Shown here piece by piece: positions 17,390 to 26,794 of a DNA stretch of 44,166 nucleotides. The stretch is from Verrucomicrobiaceae bacterium (GTDB taxonomy: Bacteria > Verrucomicrobiota > Verrucomicrobiia > Verrucomicrobiales > Akkermansiaceae), in assembly GCA_027487435.1 (NCBI GenBank), contig JAIYDP010000035.1, positions 1 through 44,166 on the forward strand. Direction: 5' to 3'. Numbering within the stretch: position 1 is the stretch's first letter; each line of letters opens with the position of its first letter. Both the position numbers and the translations under genes were made by a program. Under the pieces are notes generated by a model. The model saw nothing but the letters and a program-made list of their open reading frames with translations, made no database searches and was not told the origin of the DNA.

Positions 17390-18472
17390 ATGAGCATCCA
17401 CGTAAAACTTAGTGACGAGGCGCAAGCCCGCCTAGCCGCCCAACAACGCAACATTACGATCAGTTCTTTTATCATAGGTTTCTTGGTGGTCGTTATGATC
17501 TGCCTCATTCTCGGATTTTTCTTCTTACCGAGTCTCACCAAGGTAATACCGGTGATTGTCACTTACCAATCCAACGAGATCGAGGAAACCAAAGAACTGG
17601 AAGAGAAGAAACAAAGCTCCGTCAAACAAAAACCGTCTTCTCCATCCTCCTCGATGGCAAGGGTGATCGCTGCCCACACTTCTTCTGATGTGTCGATCCC
17701 CGTCCCTTATCAAGTGTCGGATGTGCAATCGTTGGATTTCGGAAATGGCGAAGATTTTGGCAGCGGTTGGGGGGACGGCAGCGGTGACGGAACAGGTGGT
17801 GGCGGTGCCTCCTTCTTCAACCAGCGGGTGAATGCCGAACGCATTGCTTATGTAATCGACTACTCCTTGTCGATGAAAGGCGATCGAGACGAACTGATGC
17901 GCAAGGAGCTTACAAAGTCGGTGAATGGTCTATCGAGCAAAGTACAGTTCCAGATGATCTTTTTTTCTGGCCCTGCATGGGTAGCGGGAAGTGAATTGCC
18001 CGGATTCAATTACGCCAAGGGCGTTGCTACTGTGAAGGGCAAAGGAGGCCATAGTTATCATTGGACAGGCAAAGGTCTCTTCGATTGGACTCCAAAAGGC
18101 AAACGGCAAAAGGTGGAATGGCTCCAAGCGAGCTTTGGTGAGGTGCAAGACGCGAGGGAGATCATCAAGGAGACCGCGCTTTCCGGTGGAACCGATTGGG
18201 AAAACCCATTGCTGATGGCGTTTGATATGCAGCCGCCTCCTAACCTGATTTTTTTCATGACCGATGGCATCGTGGAGGGACGCGATATGATGAAGCTGAC
18301 CAATGAACTCGCAGCCATAGCCGTCAAAAAAAGCATCGTGGTCAACACGATCGCTATGATGGAACCGAAGGCCAACAAGCCCATGGCGAACCTCGCCAAT
18401 AAAACGGGCGGGCAGTTTACGATTATTGATAAAAACGGCCAAGCCAATCCTGGCAACAAGGCCAAGAAGTAG
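17390..18472 (+). CDS. Single-span membrane protein with a von Willebrand factor A domain
   Basis: The protein has 360 residues. A short charged N-terminus precedes one long hydrophobic helix (about 25-55). A Lys/Glu/Ser/Pro linker follows, then a Gly/Asp-rich stretch (about 118-140). The VWA domain starts at about 150: the metal site DxSxS is DYSLS (157-161), followed by a Thr in SGGTDWENP and an Asp in FFMTDGIVEG. The full MIDAS set is therefore present, so metal-dependent ligand binding is likely. The topology suggests a cytoplasmic tail and an outer VWA domain. It is not a known part of sugar-degradation loci; its role between an esterase and a PDZ/HEAT protein is open. Confidence 0.8.
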   Translation: MSIHVKLSDEAQARLAAQQRNITISSFIIGFLVVVMICLILGFFFLPSLTKVIPVIVTYQSNEIEETKELEEKKQSSVKQKPSSPSSSMARVIAAHTSSDVSIPVPYQVSDVQSLDFGNGEDFGSGWGDGSGDGTGGGGASFFNQRVNAERIAYVIDYSLSMKGDRDELMRKELTKSVNGLSSKVQFQMIFFSGPAWVAGSELPGFNYAKGVATVKGKGGHSYHWTGKGLFDWTPKGKRQKVEWLQASFGEVQDAREIIKETALSGGTDWENPLLMAFDMQPPPNLIFFMTDGIVEGRDMMKLTNELAAIAVKKSIVVNTIAMMEPKANKPMANLANKTGGQFTIIDKNGQANPGNKAKK

Positions 18473-18710
18473 GAATGAAAAATCCTTTTCCTACCATGAA
18501 AGGCGCTTTTCGTCGCACCCCTAACAGATGACCATTGTGAATGATGATTTATGCACTTCTGAGCTATTGCGATCCCTCGCCCCAAAGGAGTCTTTGTGGC
18601 CTATCTAACAATGATCCAGTCTTCAACTCACTGTAATAATCGAAGCCGTCAGCACGTAAACATTTTTATCTCATAACGGATTATTTTACCCAAACCCACA
18701 TTGTATTTTC

Positions 18711-21700
18711 ATGAAATTCATCACCGGAGTTATTTCTTTCGTCGGACTGTTCACCGCCACCGGATCATCAGAGCCCGAGTTCCAGAGCGCCTATTACAAG
18801 GACTGGCCGCTTTTCAGCACCTACGCTAGGGAGACCGAGCGAACGCAACCAATTGAGCACTTCGGGCCCGTTGGCATTGGTATCGAACTGTTGCTGCCGC
18901 CGTTTCAGATGAAGTTGAGCAGGGTTGATAAAGGTTCTCCCGCCGATGTCTGCGGTAAGCTCAAGGTCGGTCAGATGATCGAGTCCATTAACGGAAAAAC
19001 TCTCAAAGAGATCGATCCCCGCATCATCCTCGGAGGGATCATCACCGATGCCGAAGCTACCGACGGTATCGTCAAATTCATGGTGAAGGAGAAGCCTGAA
19101 GCTAGTGCCGAGGAAGTCATCGTCAAAATCCCGGTGCTTGGTGCCTACAGCAAGACTTGGCCCTTGAACTGCCCGAAGTCGGAAAAAATCGTCCGAGCTC
19201 AGGCGGATTTCCTCGCAAAGAGCAAGATCAATCATGCCAGTGGCATCGAAGGTCTCGGGCTGCTTTATATGCTATCGACCGGTGAAGAAAAAGATCTGTT
19301 AGTTGCCAAACGTTGGATTGATGAGCTTGTGGAGAAACATAAGAACGTCAAATCACTCGAGACCTATCCATGGTATGCTGGTTATGGTGGTATCGCACTT
19401 TGCGAGTATTATCTTCGCACAGGCGATGCTTCGATCATCCCCTTGATTGAGATGAATGCTGACTACCTGCGGCGGAATATGTACAATGGCGGTTGGAATC
19501 AACGAGGCGGTGTCAATTTTGGTTATGGCCACTTGAACGCCGCAGGCGTGCCTGCAACTTCTTTCTTGCTCCTCGCGCGTGAGTGCGGAGCAAAGGTGGA
19601 CGAATACACGCTGCAAACGGCATTGACGCACTTCTATCGCTTTGCGGGTCACGGCAACGTAGCGTATGGCGATGCTCTACCGGAGCATGGCTTTGTGGAC
19701 AACGGCAAGACGGGCAAGCTGGCATTCCAGATGGCAGCTGCTGCGGCACTGACTCCCCAGGGGGAGAAATCCGTTTATGCGAAGGCGCGCGACATCAGTG
19801 CGGTCAAAAGTTTTTATTCCACTTCATGGATGTTGCATGGTCATACTGGTGGAGGCATTGGTGAAATCTGGCGCAGCGGCGCCATGGGACTCATGCATGA
19901 GAAGAAGCCCTTGAAATACCGCGAGTTCATGGACAACCGCCAATGGTTTTATGAAATGTCACGCCGTTTCGATGGCTCGATGGGCATTGTGAGTGCTACT
20001 TTTGGAAACGGCAACGGATACGATAGCCCAAGTAGTTGGGGCATTGGTCTGGCGATGAGCTACACTCTGCCCCGCAAGGCATTGCGCATCGCTGGTGCTC
20101 CGGCGACGAAATTTTCTAAGCCGTATTCTTTGCCAGAAAGACCATGGGGTACTGAGGCTGACGAAATTTTCTTGTCGCTCTCTTCCACTGCGGACAAGGA
20201 CGGCAAATTGCCCGATTGGGATAACGAAAAACTGGCAACTGATGCATCCTGGCCCTTGCATCGCCGTTTGGAATTATCCGATGCCTCTGACGATGTCCTG
20301 CTCAAGTATGTCCGCCATCCGGATCATGGCGTGCGGCAGATGGCGGCGAACGGTATCGCTGGGAAAAGCGGCGACGCCATGATTCTTCAGTTGCTGAAGG
20401 ACCGTGATCCTCGCGTGCGAAATGCCGGATGTATGGCCATCAGCTTCCGAACTGCGCCCAAGGCGAGTGATCAACCACCGCAGGCTGTGTTTCTCACCGA
20501 TGAAATGGTTTCATTGCTACTCAAAATGGTCAACGACCCGAACGAATCATGGTGGGTCGTCGAGAGCGCGTTGACAAATCTCGGTCTTGCGAAGACGGAT
20601 TTATTAGCACCTCATGTGGATCGACTCTCTCAATGGTTGGTGCATGAAGATTGGTGGTTGCGCAGGGCTGCGTTGATCGCTGTGGCTGGACTTGCCGCCG
20701 ACGAGCGTTTCTATCAGAAGCTACTTCCTCTCATCGGGAAAGTTGCAGCGGAAAATCGTAGCAACGTCATGTCCTCTACCTTGAAGGATATCGGCACCAA
20801 GTTGCACAAAGCTTCACCGTCCGTTCAGGCCTTGGCCTCAAAATCGTTTGCACAAGGATACGAGGCGCTTCCCAAAAAACTTCAGGCCAAAGGCGGCGTC
20901 GATATGGCCAATGCGGAAAATCTTCTTATCGAGAACCTTGCTGCCACGCTCGCTAGTCAGCCAGGCGGCTTGGATTTACTGCTCGAACTTGCGGCCAAGC
21001 GCTATCCCGATCAATCGCTGCCCCATAAGGATCTGTTCATGAATGCTGACCCTAGCAACTTTGGACCAGCTTTGAAGAAACAAGTGTTTTCGATCATCCA
21101 GAATCAGTTGATTCCTGAGTTTGTGGCAAACAATTGCGCGCCCCTGCTCGGTGAGACCCAGATCGAGCCTTTTGTCGCCGATCCCAAGAATCAAGCCAAG
21201 GTTGAAGAACTCGTAGGCCTTTATGATAAAATGGAAGTCTATGATTATGACTGGAAAGCTTTCGGACCAAAATGGGATGAAATGAGCTGGAACTACTTCA
21301 GCTTTGACCCGCCCGAAACCTTGCCTTGGGAGCCAGGCATGACACGTTACCGCAAAGTGACCTACCCCGCCGGAATGGAAAACTGGTTTGCTGCCGACTT
21401 CGATGCAAAGAAAGCAGGTTGGCAACGCGGACTGCAACCATTCGGGCAAGAAAACGGCAAGCTGCGCACCACACATAAGCCATATTTTGATCAATTGCAC
21501 GATCGTCCAGCCAGTCAGCAATTTCCATGCCCCTTCGACTACTGTCGTTGCTGTGAACCGATGAAAACCTTTTGGGATAAAGAGGTTTTATTGATCCATG
21601 GCACCTTCGAGATTCCACCTCTCAAGCAAGGTCATCGCTATCGGTTCGTGGTTGGCGGTCTCTCGCACATGAACAACGGCGACGGCGTGCGAGTCTATGT

Positions 21701-22355
21701 CAATGGCAAGCAAGTGCTGGAGCGCCAGCGCGAATTCAAGAAACGCGAAGGTGGTCATGCCATCAGTTACTACATCGATCCAGAACGGTTGCCAGAGTTT
21801 CAAACCGGCAAAGTGACCATTGCTGCTACTGGTTTCATGCACATTCATTTGCGTAGTAAAAATAAGGCAAACTTCATGGGCATCTGGTTCCAGGAAATGA
21901 AAATGCCTTTGGTCGATGAAGCGATGGTTCGCAAAGCCGTTACCATCAAGCCATTGCTTTCGACCGATTGGCAGGCCTTGCAAGATCCCAATCTCACTAG
22001 CGAAAATCCCGAAGCTGGGAAATTCCATTGGGACGGCAAATCTCGTGCAAACCCGGTATTGATGGGGGATTGGACAACGATTGCGGTCACTCCCTCTATG
22101 GATGCCTTTGACCCCGCCAAACCCACCGATGCACATCGCGCTCCTTTCAAGCAGATCAGCTTCAAGCCAGATGGTTTCACCGATCACACACTCCGGCGTT
22201 GGACCGGCGATACGATGGTCGATTTAGAAAAATTGCAGGCCTTGAAAATGACGATGAAAGATGACCTCCTCTTCATCGAAGCTGGTGGTTTCAATAATCG
22301 CAATCCCATCGGCTGGAAATCGCCGATCATTGTGATGAATCGATCAAAAAAGTGA
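18711..22355 (+). CDS. Giant secreted PDZ/helical-barrel/HEAT-repeat protein (DUF6288-like)
   Basis: The protein has 1214 residues with a short signal peptide (about 1-20). Residues about 50-145 form a PDZ-like domain (GIGIELLLPPF, GSPADVCGKLKVGQMIESINGK). Residues about 160-450 are Gly/Tyr/Trp-rich repeated helices resembling an (alpha/alpha) toroid (YPWYAGYGGIALCEYYLRTGD, GGWNQRGGVNFGYGHLNAAG). Residues about 530-720 read as HEAT-like repeats (VRHPDHGVRQMAANGIAG, DRDPRVRNAGCMAI). The last third contains a lectin-like beta domain (about 960-1080) with YRFVVGG and VRVYVNGKQVLERQ. The order fits proteins annotated as DUF6288 in Verrucomicrobiota and Planctomycetes, which I cite from memory. 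Function is unknown; substrate binding or polysaccharide-chain handling at the cell surface is a guess. Confidence 0.75.
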   Translation: MKFITGVISFVGLFTATGSSEPEFQSAYYKDWPLFSTYARETERTQPIEHFGPVGIGIELLLPPFQMKLSRVDKGSPADVCGKLKVGQMIESINGKTLKEIDPRIILGGIITDAEATDGIVKFMVKEKPEASAEEVIVKIPVLGAYSKTWPLNCPKSEKIVRAQADFLAKSKINHASGIEGLGLLYMLSTGEEKDLLVAKRWIDELVEKHKNVKSLETYPWYAGYGGIALCEYYLRTGDASIIPLIEMNADYLRRNMYNGGWNQRGGVNFGYGHLNAAGVPATSFLLLARECGAKVDEYTLQTALTHFYRFAGHGNVAYGDALPEHGFVDNGKTGKLAFQMAAAAALTPQGEKSVYAKARDISAVKSFYSTSWMLHGHTGGGIGEIWRSGAMGLMHEKKPLKYREFMDNRQWFYEMSRRFDGSMGIVSATFGNGNGYDSPSSWGIGLAMSYTLPRKALRIAGAPATKFSKPYSLPERPWGTEADEIFLSLSSTADKDGKLPDWDNEKLATDASWPLHRRLELSDASDDVLLKYVRHPDHGVRQMAANGIAGKSGDAMILQLLKDRDPRVRNAGCMAISFRTAPKASDQPPQAVFLTDEMVSLLLKMVNDPNESWWVVESALTNLGLAKTDLLAPHVDRLSQWLVHEDWWLRRAALIAVAGLAADERFYQKLLPLIGKVAAENRSNVMSSTLKDIGTKLHKASPSVQALASKSFAQGYEALPKKLQAKGGVDMANAENLLIENLAATLASQPGGLDLLLELAAKRYPDQSLPHKDLFMNADPSNFGPALKKQVFSIIQNQLIPEFVANNCAPLLGETQIEPFVADPKNQAKVEELVGLYDKMEVYDYDWKAFGPKWDEMSWNYFSFDPPETLPWEPGMTRYRKVTYPAGMENWFAADFDAKKAGWQRGLQPFGQENGKLRTTHKPYFDQLHDRPASQQFPCPFDYCRCCEPMKTFWDKEVLLIHGTFEIPPLKQGHRYRFVVGGLSHMNNGDGVRVYVNGKQVLERQREFKKREGGHAISYYIDPERLPEFQTGKVTIAATGFMHIHLRSKNKANFMGIWFQEMKMPLVDEAMVRKAVTIKPLLSTDWQALQDPNLTSENPEAGKFHWDGKSRANPVLMGDWTTIAVTPSMDAFDPAKPTDAHRAPFKQISFKPDGFTDHTLRRWTGDTMVDLEKLQALKMTMKDDLLFIEAGGFNNRNPIGWKSPIIVMNRSKK

Positions 22356-22600
22356 TAGAGAATCGTATGATCGTAGCCCCCTGCAAGTTGCCGTGGAAAC
22401 GCTCAAAAAAAATTGCAAGATAGGGAGTTTTACAAAACATGAACGAAGTCAACATCTGATTTATACGCCTTTTCCTAATGATCGATTTCGACTCTCTTCG
22501 TAGATGATTCGGGCCAAAGCGTAACGTGTCACCTTGATGGCAGGTTACTTTCCCAAACTACAAAAACGAAATCGTAAAGAAAAACCCATACCAAGAAATT

Positions 22601-24565
22601 ATGACAAATCTAACGAAAGGATTGATCCCATCCAAATCATTGCTGCCGTGCTTGTTCCCGCTTTTTTGCTCATTAAGCGGAATGGCGCAGGCGCAAAAAT
22701 TCCCCATTGAAATTCCTGCCAGCGTCGATTATGAAGGAGCTACTTCTTTTCCGCTGCGTCATTGGGTCATTCTCGGGAGTAACTCTGAGGCTGCGGGGTT
22801 AACCCAAAAGGTGGCAAAGTCAGGGAAGTCGTCTCTGGAGATCAAATCTGGTGGATCGGTAGAAAGCTACCTGAAGTTACTACCAAATTCGACATACAAA
22901 ATTTCGGTTTGGATGAAAACTGCAAGTGGCGCTGACGAAGTGCAACTCAACGTTTCCGAGTTGGGCGAAAACAACGCCAGTGAGGCTAGCGCGCTCGCTG
23001 CATGGGCTTTGATCGAGAAAGAATTCCACACTGGCGATGGCCAAGTCCGTGCGATCCTTCAGTTCAAGAATCCCGAAAATACTGGGAATAATAGCTCATT
23101 CATTGATGCCTTAAAAATCGAACGTATCGGCGATTACAAGCCACAGAAGCCCTCGGGCATCAAACCATTCACTCCTCGCCAAAAGGTCGAACATCTAGGA
23201 GTTACAACTCAGCCCGATCAAAAACTGGATTGGCTGCTCGATGCGAAATTTGGTATGTTTATCCACTGGGGGATCTATGCAGGAACAGGAAGGTCGGAAT
23301 GGGCCATGCACGATCTGAAAATGCGCCCAGAAAACTATCTCGCCTTTGCTTACCCTGAGTCTGGCGAAAAGTATTTTGCGGCAGATCGCTACGATCCCAT
23401 GAAGTGGGCAGAGTTGGCGAAATCGACTGGTATGAAATACATGGTGATGACTGCCATGCACCATGATGGGTATGCCATGTTTGAAAGCAATGCCATCAAT
23501 GCTTTCACTTCGAAGCAAACTCATAATCGCGATTTTGTTAGAGAGTATGCGGATGCTTGTCGCGCAGCAGGATTGAAGGTTGGTCTTTTCAAGACGCTGA
23601 TCAACTGGCGCTATCCCGGCTACTATGATTGGACTGGAACCGACTGCAAACCTAACGTCTTCGGATACACCACCGACATCGCGCACAAGGAAAACGCCCG
23701 CATGATGAAAGAGGAACTCTATTGTCAAACTAAGGAGTTGATGACCAATTACGGGAAGATCGATATTCTTTTCTGGGATGGTGGCTATTTAGGACAACAG
23801 GGTACTAGTGCTGCGGGAGCGCCTTTCTGGGAGTCGGGGCAATACATGGATCCGAAGAATGAATGGCCCGTGAATCCGCATTTTCAAGATTTGGATGAAG
23901 CCTCAGGAAAGCCCCTCGGATTGATGGGCATCGTCCGCAAGTATCAGCCGGATATCATCGTCAATCCTCGCTCCGGTTGGGTAGGGGATATACGCGCGGA
24001 AGAGGGAGGTGCGCGCGTTACAGGTCCGATACGATCCGAATCCATTTACGAAAAATGCTCTTCCGTCGGCCCTGGTTGGGGCTATTCCAAAAACTATGAG
24101 AATCCCGACAAAATCAGAACGGTTGATGAGATCAAGGAAATGCTCGCAGACTGCGTTGTACGCAACATGGTTTACTTGCTCAACGTCGGTCCTGACAGAC
24201 ATGGAGAAATCACGCCGGTGGTCGCCGAACGATTTCGGGAAGTCGGCCAATGGCTCGAAAAGGTCGGTGATGCCGTCTATTCCACGCGCGGTGGCCCTTG
24301 GAATCCGAAAGACGGCGTGTATGGCTTCACCTACAAAGATAACAAAATTTTCGTATATTTGTTTGGCGGTTTCAAGGGGGATACTTTGACCCTACCTGCT
24401 TTGAACGAGGGGCAGCAAGCGATCAAGGCTTACGTCGTTGCAGATCAAGCGCCCGTCGCGATGACGCAGAACAATGATAGGGAGATCACGCTTTCCGGTA
24501 TTAAGCTCAATGACAAAGTTGTAACGATTCTTGCCGTGGAGCTCAATAAGAACGTTATGGATTGA
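22601..24565 (+). CDS. Secreted GH29 alpha-L-fucosidase with N-terminal binding module
   Basis: The protein has 654 residues with a signal peptide (about 1-31). Residues about 35-180 form a beta-rich carbohydrate-binding-like module (SYLKLLPNSTYKISVWMKT). The catalytic barrel begins at WLLDAKFGMFIHWGIYAGTG, a strong GH29 hallmark. It continues with KYMVMTAMHHDGYAMF and with ILFWDGG, where Asp393 is the expected nucleophile. Glu484 in YEKCSSVGPGWGYS is a candidate acid/base by position. It hydrolyses terminal alpha-L-fucose. Fucosidase together with sulfatases and acetylesterases points to a sulfated fucan or similar algal or mucin polymer as substrate. Confidence 0.92.
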   Translation: MTNLTKGLIPSKSLLPCLFPLFCSLSGMAQAQKFPIEIPASVDYEGATSFPLRHWVILGSNSEAAGLTQKVAKSGKSSLEIKSGGSVESYLKLLPNSTYKISVWMKTASGADEVQLNVSELGENNASEASALAAWALIEKEFHTGDGQVRAILQFKNPENTGNNSSFIDALKIERIGDYKPQKPSGIKPFTPRQKVEHLGVTTQPDQKLDWLLDAKFGMFIHWGIYAGTGRSEWAMHDLKMRPENYLAFAYPESGEKYFAADRYDPMKWAELAKSTGMKYMVMTAMHHDGYAMFESNAINAFTSKQTHNRDFVREYADACRAAGLKVGLFKTLINWRYPGYYDWTGTDCKPNVFGYTTDIAHKENARMMKEELYCQTKELMTNYGKIDILFWDGGYLGQQGTSAAGAPFWESGQYMDPKNEWPVNPHFQDLDEASGKPLGLMGIVRKYQPDIIVNPRSGWVGDIRAEEGGARVTGPIRSESIYEKCSSVGPGWGYSKNYENPDKIRTVDEIKEMLADCVVRNMVYLLNVGPDRHGEITPVVAERFREVGQWLEKVGDAVYSTRGGPWNPKDGVYGFTYKDNKIFVYLFGGFKGDTLTLPALNEGQQAIKAYVVADQAPVAMTQNNDREITLSGIKLNDKVVTILAVELNKNVMD

Positions 24566-24607
24566 GAAAATAACGGTGAATTTTAACGGCTCATGCAACG
24601 GGGTCAA

Positions 24608-24974
24608 TTATTTTGTAATTTTTGTTCGTATATTTCGTTGGGAGTTAAAAAATTTATAGCGTTTGCGGGGGCGGTTGTTCAGGGCTTTTTCCACCTCTTT
24701 GGCCTGCTTTTGCGTGATTCCCCAAAACTCCTTTTTTTGGGGGTAATATTGCCTGATGAGTCCGTTGAGGTTTTCATTCGATCCTCGTTCACAACTGCGG
24801 TAGGGCCGCGCAAAATAGTATTTGCAGCTCAATCGCTCTGCTACTTCCTCGTGTAGGCTGAACTCTTTGCCGTTGTCACTGGTGATCGTATGCAGTCGGT
24901 CTTTATACGGTAATAGGATCTCTATCAGTCCATCTCTCACACCACCTGCCTCTTTGTTTGGCAACTTTTGGACG
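24608..24974 (-). pseudogene. IS30-family transposase, 5'-truncated remnant
   Basis: The minus strand encodes about 121 residues of the C-terminal part of an IS30-type DDE transposase: VQKLPNKEAGG, then TITSDNGKEF with the second catalytic Asp, and CERGSNENLNGLIRQYYPQ with the catalytic Glu, followed by ALNNRPRKRY. Everything upstream is missing, including the helix-turn-helix region and the first Asp. Homology stops abruptly near 24974, where a different coding fragment starts on the other strand. The element cannot be active. I could not identify terminal inverted repeats by eye. Confidence 0.85.
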
Positions 24975-25145
24975 AGGAAACAGCAGGATTGGGATGCCAT
25001 CGGCACATGGAAAGGCTGGGACGACTCGCGGTTGAGCCAGAATGCAGAGATCCGCAAAAAGTTTCAAGAGCAGGTCGGTGCTGCGATGTTTCTGCACGGC
25101 ACAAACCGTGAGCTGACGCTTAAAGCGATTCACATCAAGGAGTGA
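24975..25145 (+). pseudogene. 3' end of a disrupted plus-strand gene
   Basis: From the IS30 junction an open plus-strand frame of about 56 residues runs to a stop at 25143-25145. It has a protein-like composition (GTWKGWDDSRLSQNAEIRK, then FLHGTNRELTLKAIHI) and ends in a beta-strand-like tail. It has no start of its own, and its first part coincides with the transposon boundary. I read it as the tail of a larger gene of this locus whose front was lost. The family is not recognised. Confidence 0.55.
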
Positions 25146-25266
25146 ACGATGGAAAGAAGTATGAACGTATAGAGTTGGTCACAATCACATCAAGGTCTCC
25201 CATAAGAGTAAGGTAAATCACGAACGGAATCGCAAAAACGAACCTACAACCCAACACACTGAAAAA

Positions 25267-26658
25267 ATGAACCACATATACAAAATCATGCTTCTTAGCG
25301 CCTTGGCGCTGGCACCAATGGTCAAACTGAAGGCTGCCGATTCACCAAAGCCCGCAAGCAAACCGAACATTTTGTTCATCGTTGGCGATGACTTGGGCTA
25401 CGGGGATGTGGGATTCCACCAATGCAAGGATATTCCTACACCGAATCTTGACTCGCTGGCTGCTGCCGGTGTCCGATTTACCAATGGCTATGTCAGCGGC
25501 CCGTATTGCTCGCCGACACGGGCGGGCTTGCTGACAGGTCGATACCAGACCCGCTTTGGCCACGAGTTCAATCCCAGCGGTGGAGATTTCGGCTTGCCAA
25601 TGACTGAGACAACGATCGCCAATCGACTCAAGGAGGCTGGCTACGCGACTGGTCTTGTCGGCAAGTGGCATCTTGGACCGCACCCGCAGAAACGTGGGTT
25701 CGACGAGTTCTTCGGCTTTCTCGGCGGAGCGCACAGTTTTTTCGATGCCGGAGGCATTCTGCGCGGTACGGATCCGGTCAAGGAAATGGACTACACGACC
25801 GAGGCCTTTGGCCGTGAGGCAGTCGCTTTCATCGATCGACACAAAGACCATCCTTGGTTTCTCTATCTGTCCTTTAACGCGGTTCACACGCCGATGCATG
25901 CCACCGACGAGCGCTTTGGGAAGTTTGCTAACATCACCGACACAAAACGCCGCACCTACGCCGCCATGATGCTCGCGATGGACGAGAACATCGGCCTCGT
26001 CCGTAAGAAGCTCGCCGAGGCCGGCCTCGAACAAAATACCCTCGTCGTTTTCATCAGTGACAATGGCGGGCCGACCATGCAAGGCACCACCACGAACGGT
26101 TCGAGAAATGATCCGCTGCGAGGCAGCAAACGCACCACGCTTGAAGGTGGCATCCGCGTTCCGTTTCTCGTCGCCTTGCCCGGCAAAATCAAACCTAGCG
26201 TTTACGACCAACCGGCGATTCAGCTCGATCTCACCGCCACCGCATTGACGCTGGGCGGCGCGAAGACCGACAAAGTCGAGGGCGTCGATCTGCTGCCATT
26301 CCTCGCCGGCGAAAAGACCGGTGCGCCGCACGACGCGCTCTACTGGCGCTTCGGTCAACAAATGGCAATCCGCGCAGGCGATTACAAATTGGTTCAGTAT
26401 GATCCTAATGTCGAGACAGCCACAGGAAAGCAAAAGAAGCAACCTAAGGGAGCCAAGCTCTACAATCTCACCAAAGACATCGGTGAGGCAAACGATCTTG
26501 CGGCGGCGATGCCGGACAAGGTCAAGGAGTTGCAGGAAAAGTGGGATGCCTGGAACCAATCGAATGTCCCGCCACTTTGGGGTGATGGCAATGTCAACAA
26601 CGACGGTCCCGAACCTTCTGGCCAAAAGAAGCGGAAGAAGAAGCCGACGGATGAATGA
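25267..26658 (+). CDS. Secreted type I sulfatase
   Basis: The protein has 463 residues with a signal peptide ending near KAAD. NILFIVGDDLGYGD supplies the metal-binding Asp pair. CSPTRAGLLTGR carries Cys81, which is converted to formylglycine in sulfatases. GLVGKWHLG and VVFISDNGG are the further conserved blocks. The C-terminus is Lys-rich (KKRKKKP). Full length and all core motifs are intact. It would remove sulfate esters from the polysaccharide targeted by the fucosidase upstream; the exact S1 subfamily cannot be read by eye. No formylglycine-generating enzyme gene is present in this window. Confidence 0.92.
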   Translation: MNHIYKIMLLSALALAPMVKLKAADSPKPASKPNILFIVGDDLGYGDVGFHQCKDIPTPNLDSLAAAGVRFTNGYVSGPYCSPTRAGLLTGRYQTRFGHEFNPSGGDFGLPMTETTIANRLKEAGYATGLVGKWHLGPHPQKRGFDEFFGFLGGAHSFFDAGGILRGTDPVKEMDYTTEAFGREAVAFIDRHKDHPWFLYLSFNAVHTPMHATDERFGKFANITDTKRRTYAAMMLAMDENIGLVRKKLAEAGLEQNTLVVFISDNGGPTMQGTTTNGSRNDPLRGSKRTTLEGGIRVPFLVALPGKIKPSVYDQPAIQLDLTATALTLGGAKTDKVEGVDLLPFLAGEKTGAPHDALYWRFGQQMAIRAGDYKLVQYDPNVETATGKQKKQPKGAKLYNLTKDIGEANDLAAAMPDKVKELQEKWDAWNQSNVPPLWGDGNVNNDGPEPSGQKKRKKKPTDE

Positions 26659-26794
26659 CGATCATCAAAAGCTCATCTCAGAACGCCGCGTCTTTGCGGC
26701 AGACGTGACAAAAATGAAACAAGCTCATTTGTTCACGATGTTAGGATGATCCGCCATCGAATTGTCGCTGTGGAGTAATTGCGCTGATACCGCG

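Noticed and set aside
24593..24856. 87-codon plus-strand frame opposite the transposase remnant
   Set aside because: It is the reverse of clear IS30 transposase coding sequence.
25342..26625. 427-codon minus-strand frame opposite the first sulfatase
   Set aside because: Shadow of a gene with complete sulfatase motifs; its composition is typical of reverse-strand translation.
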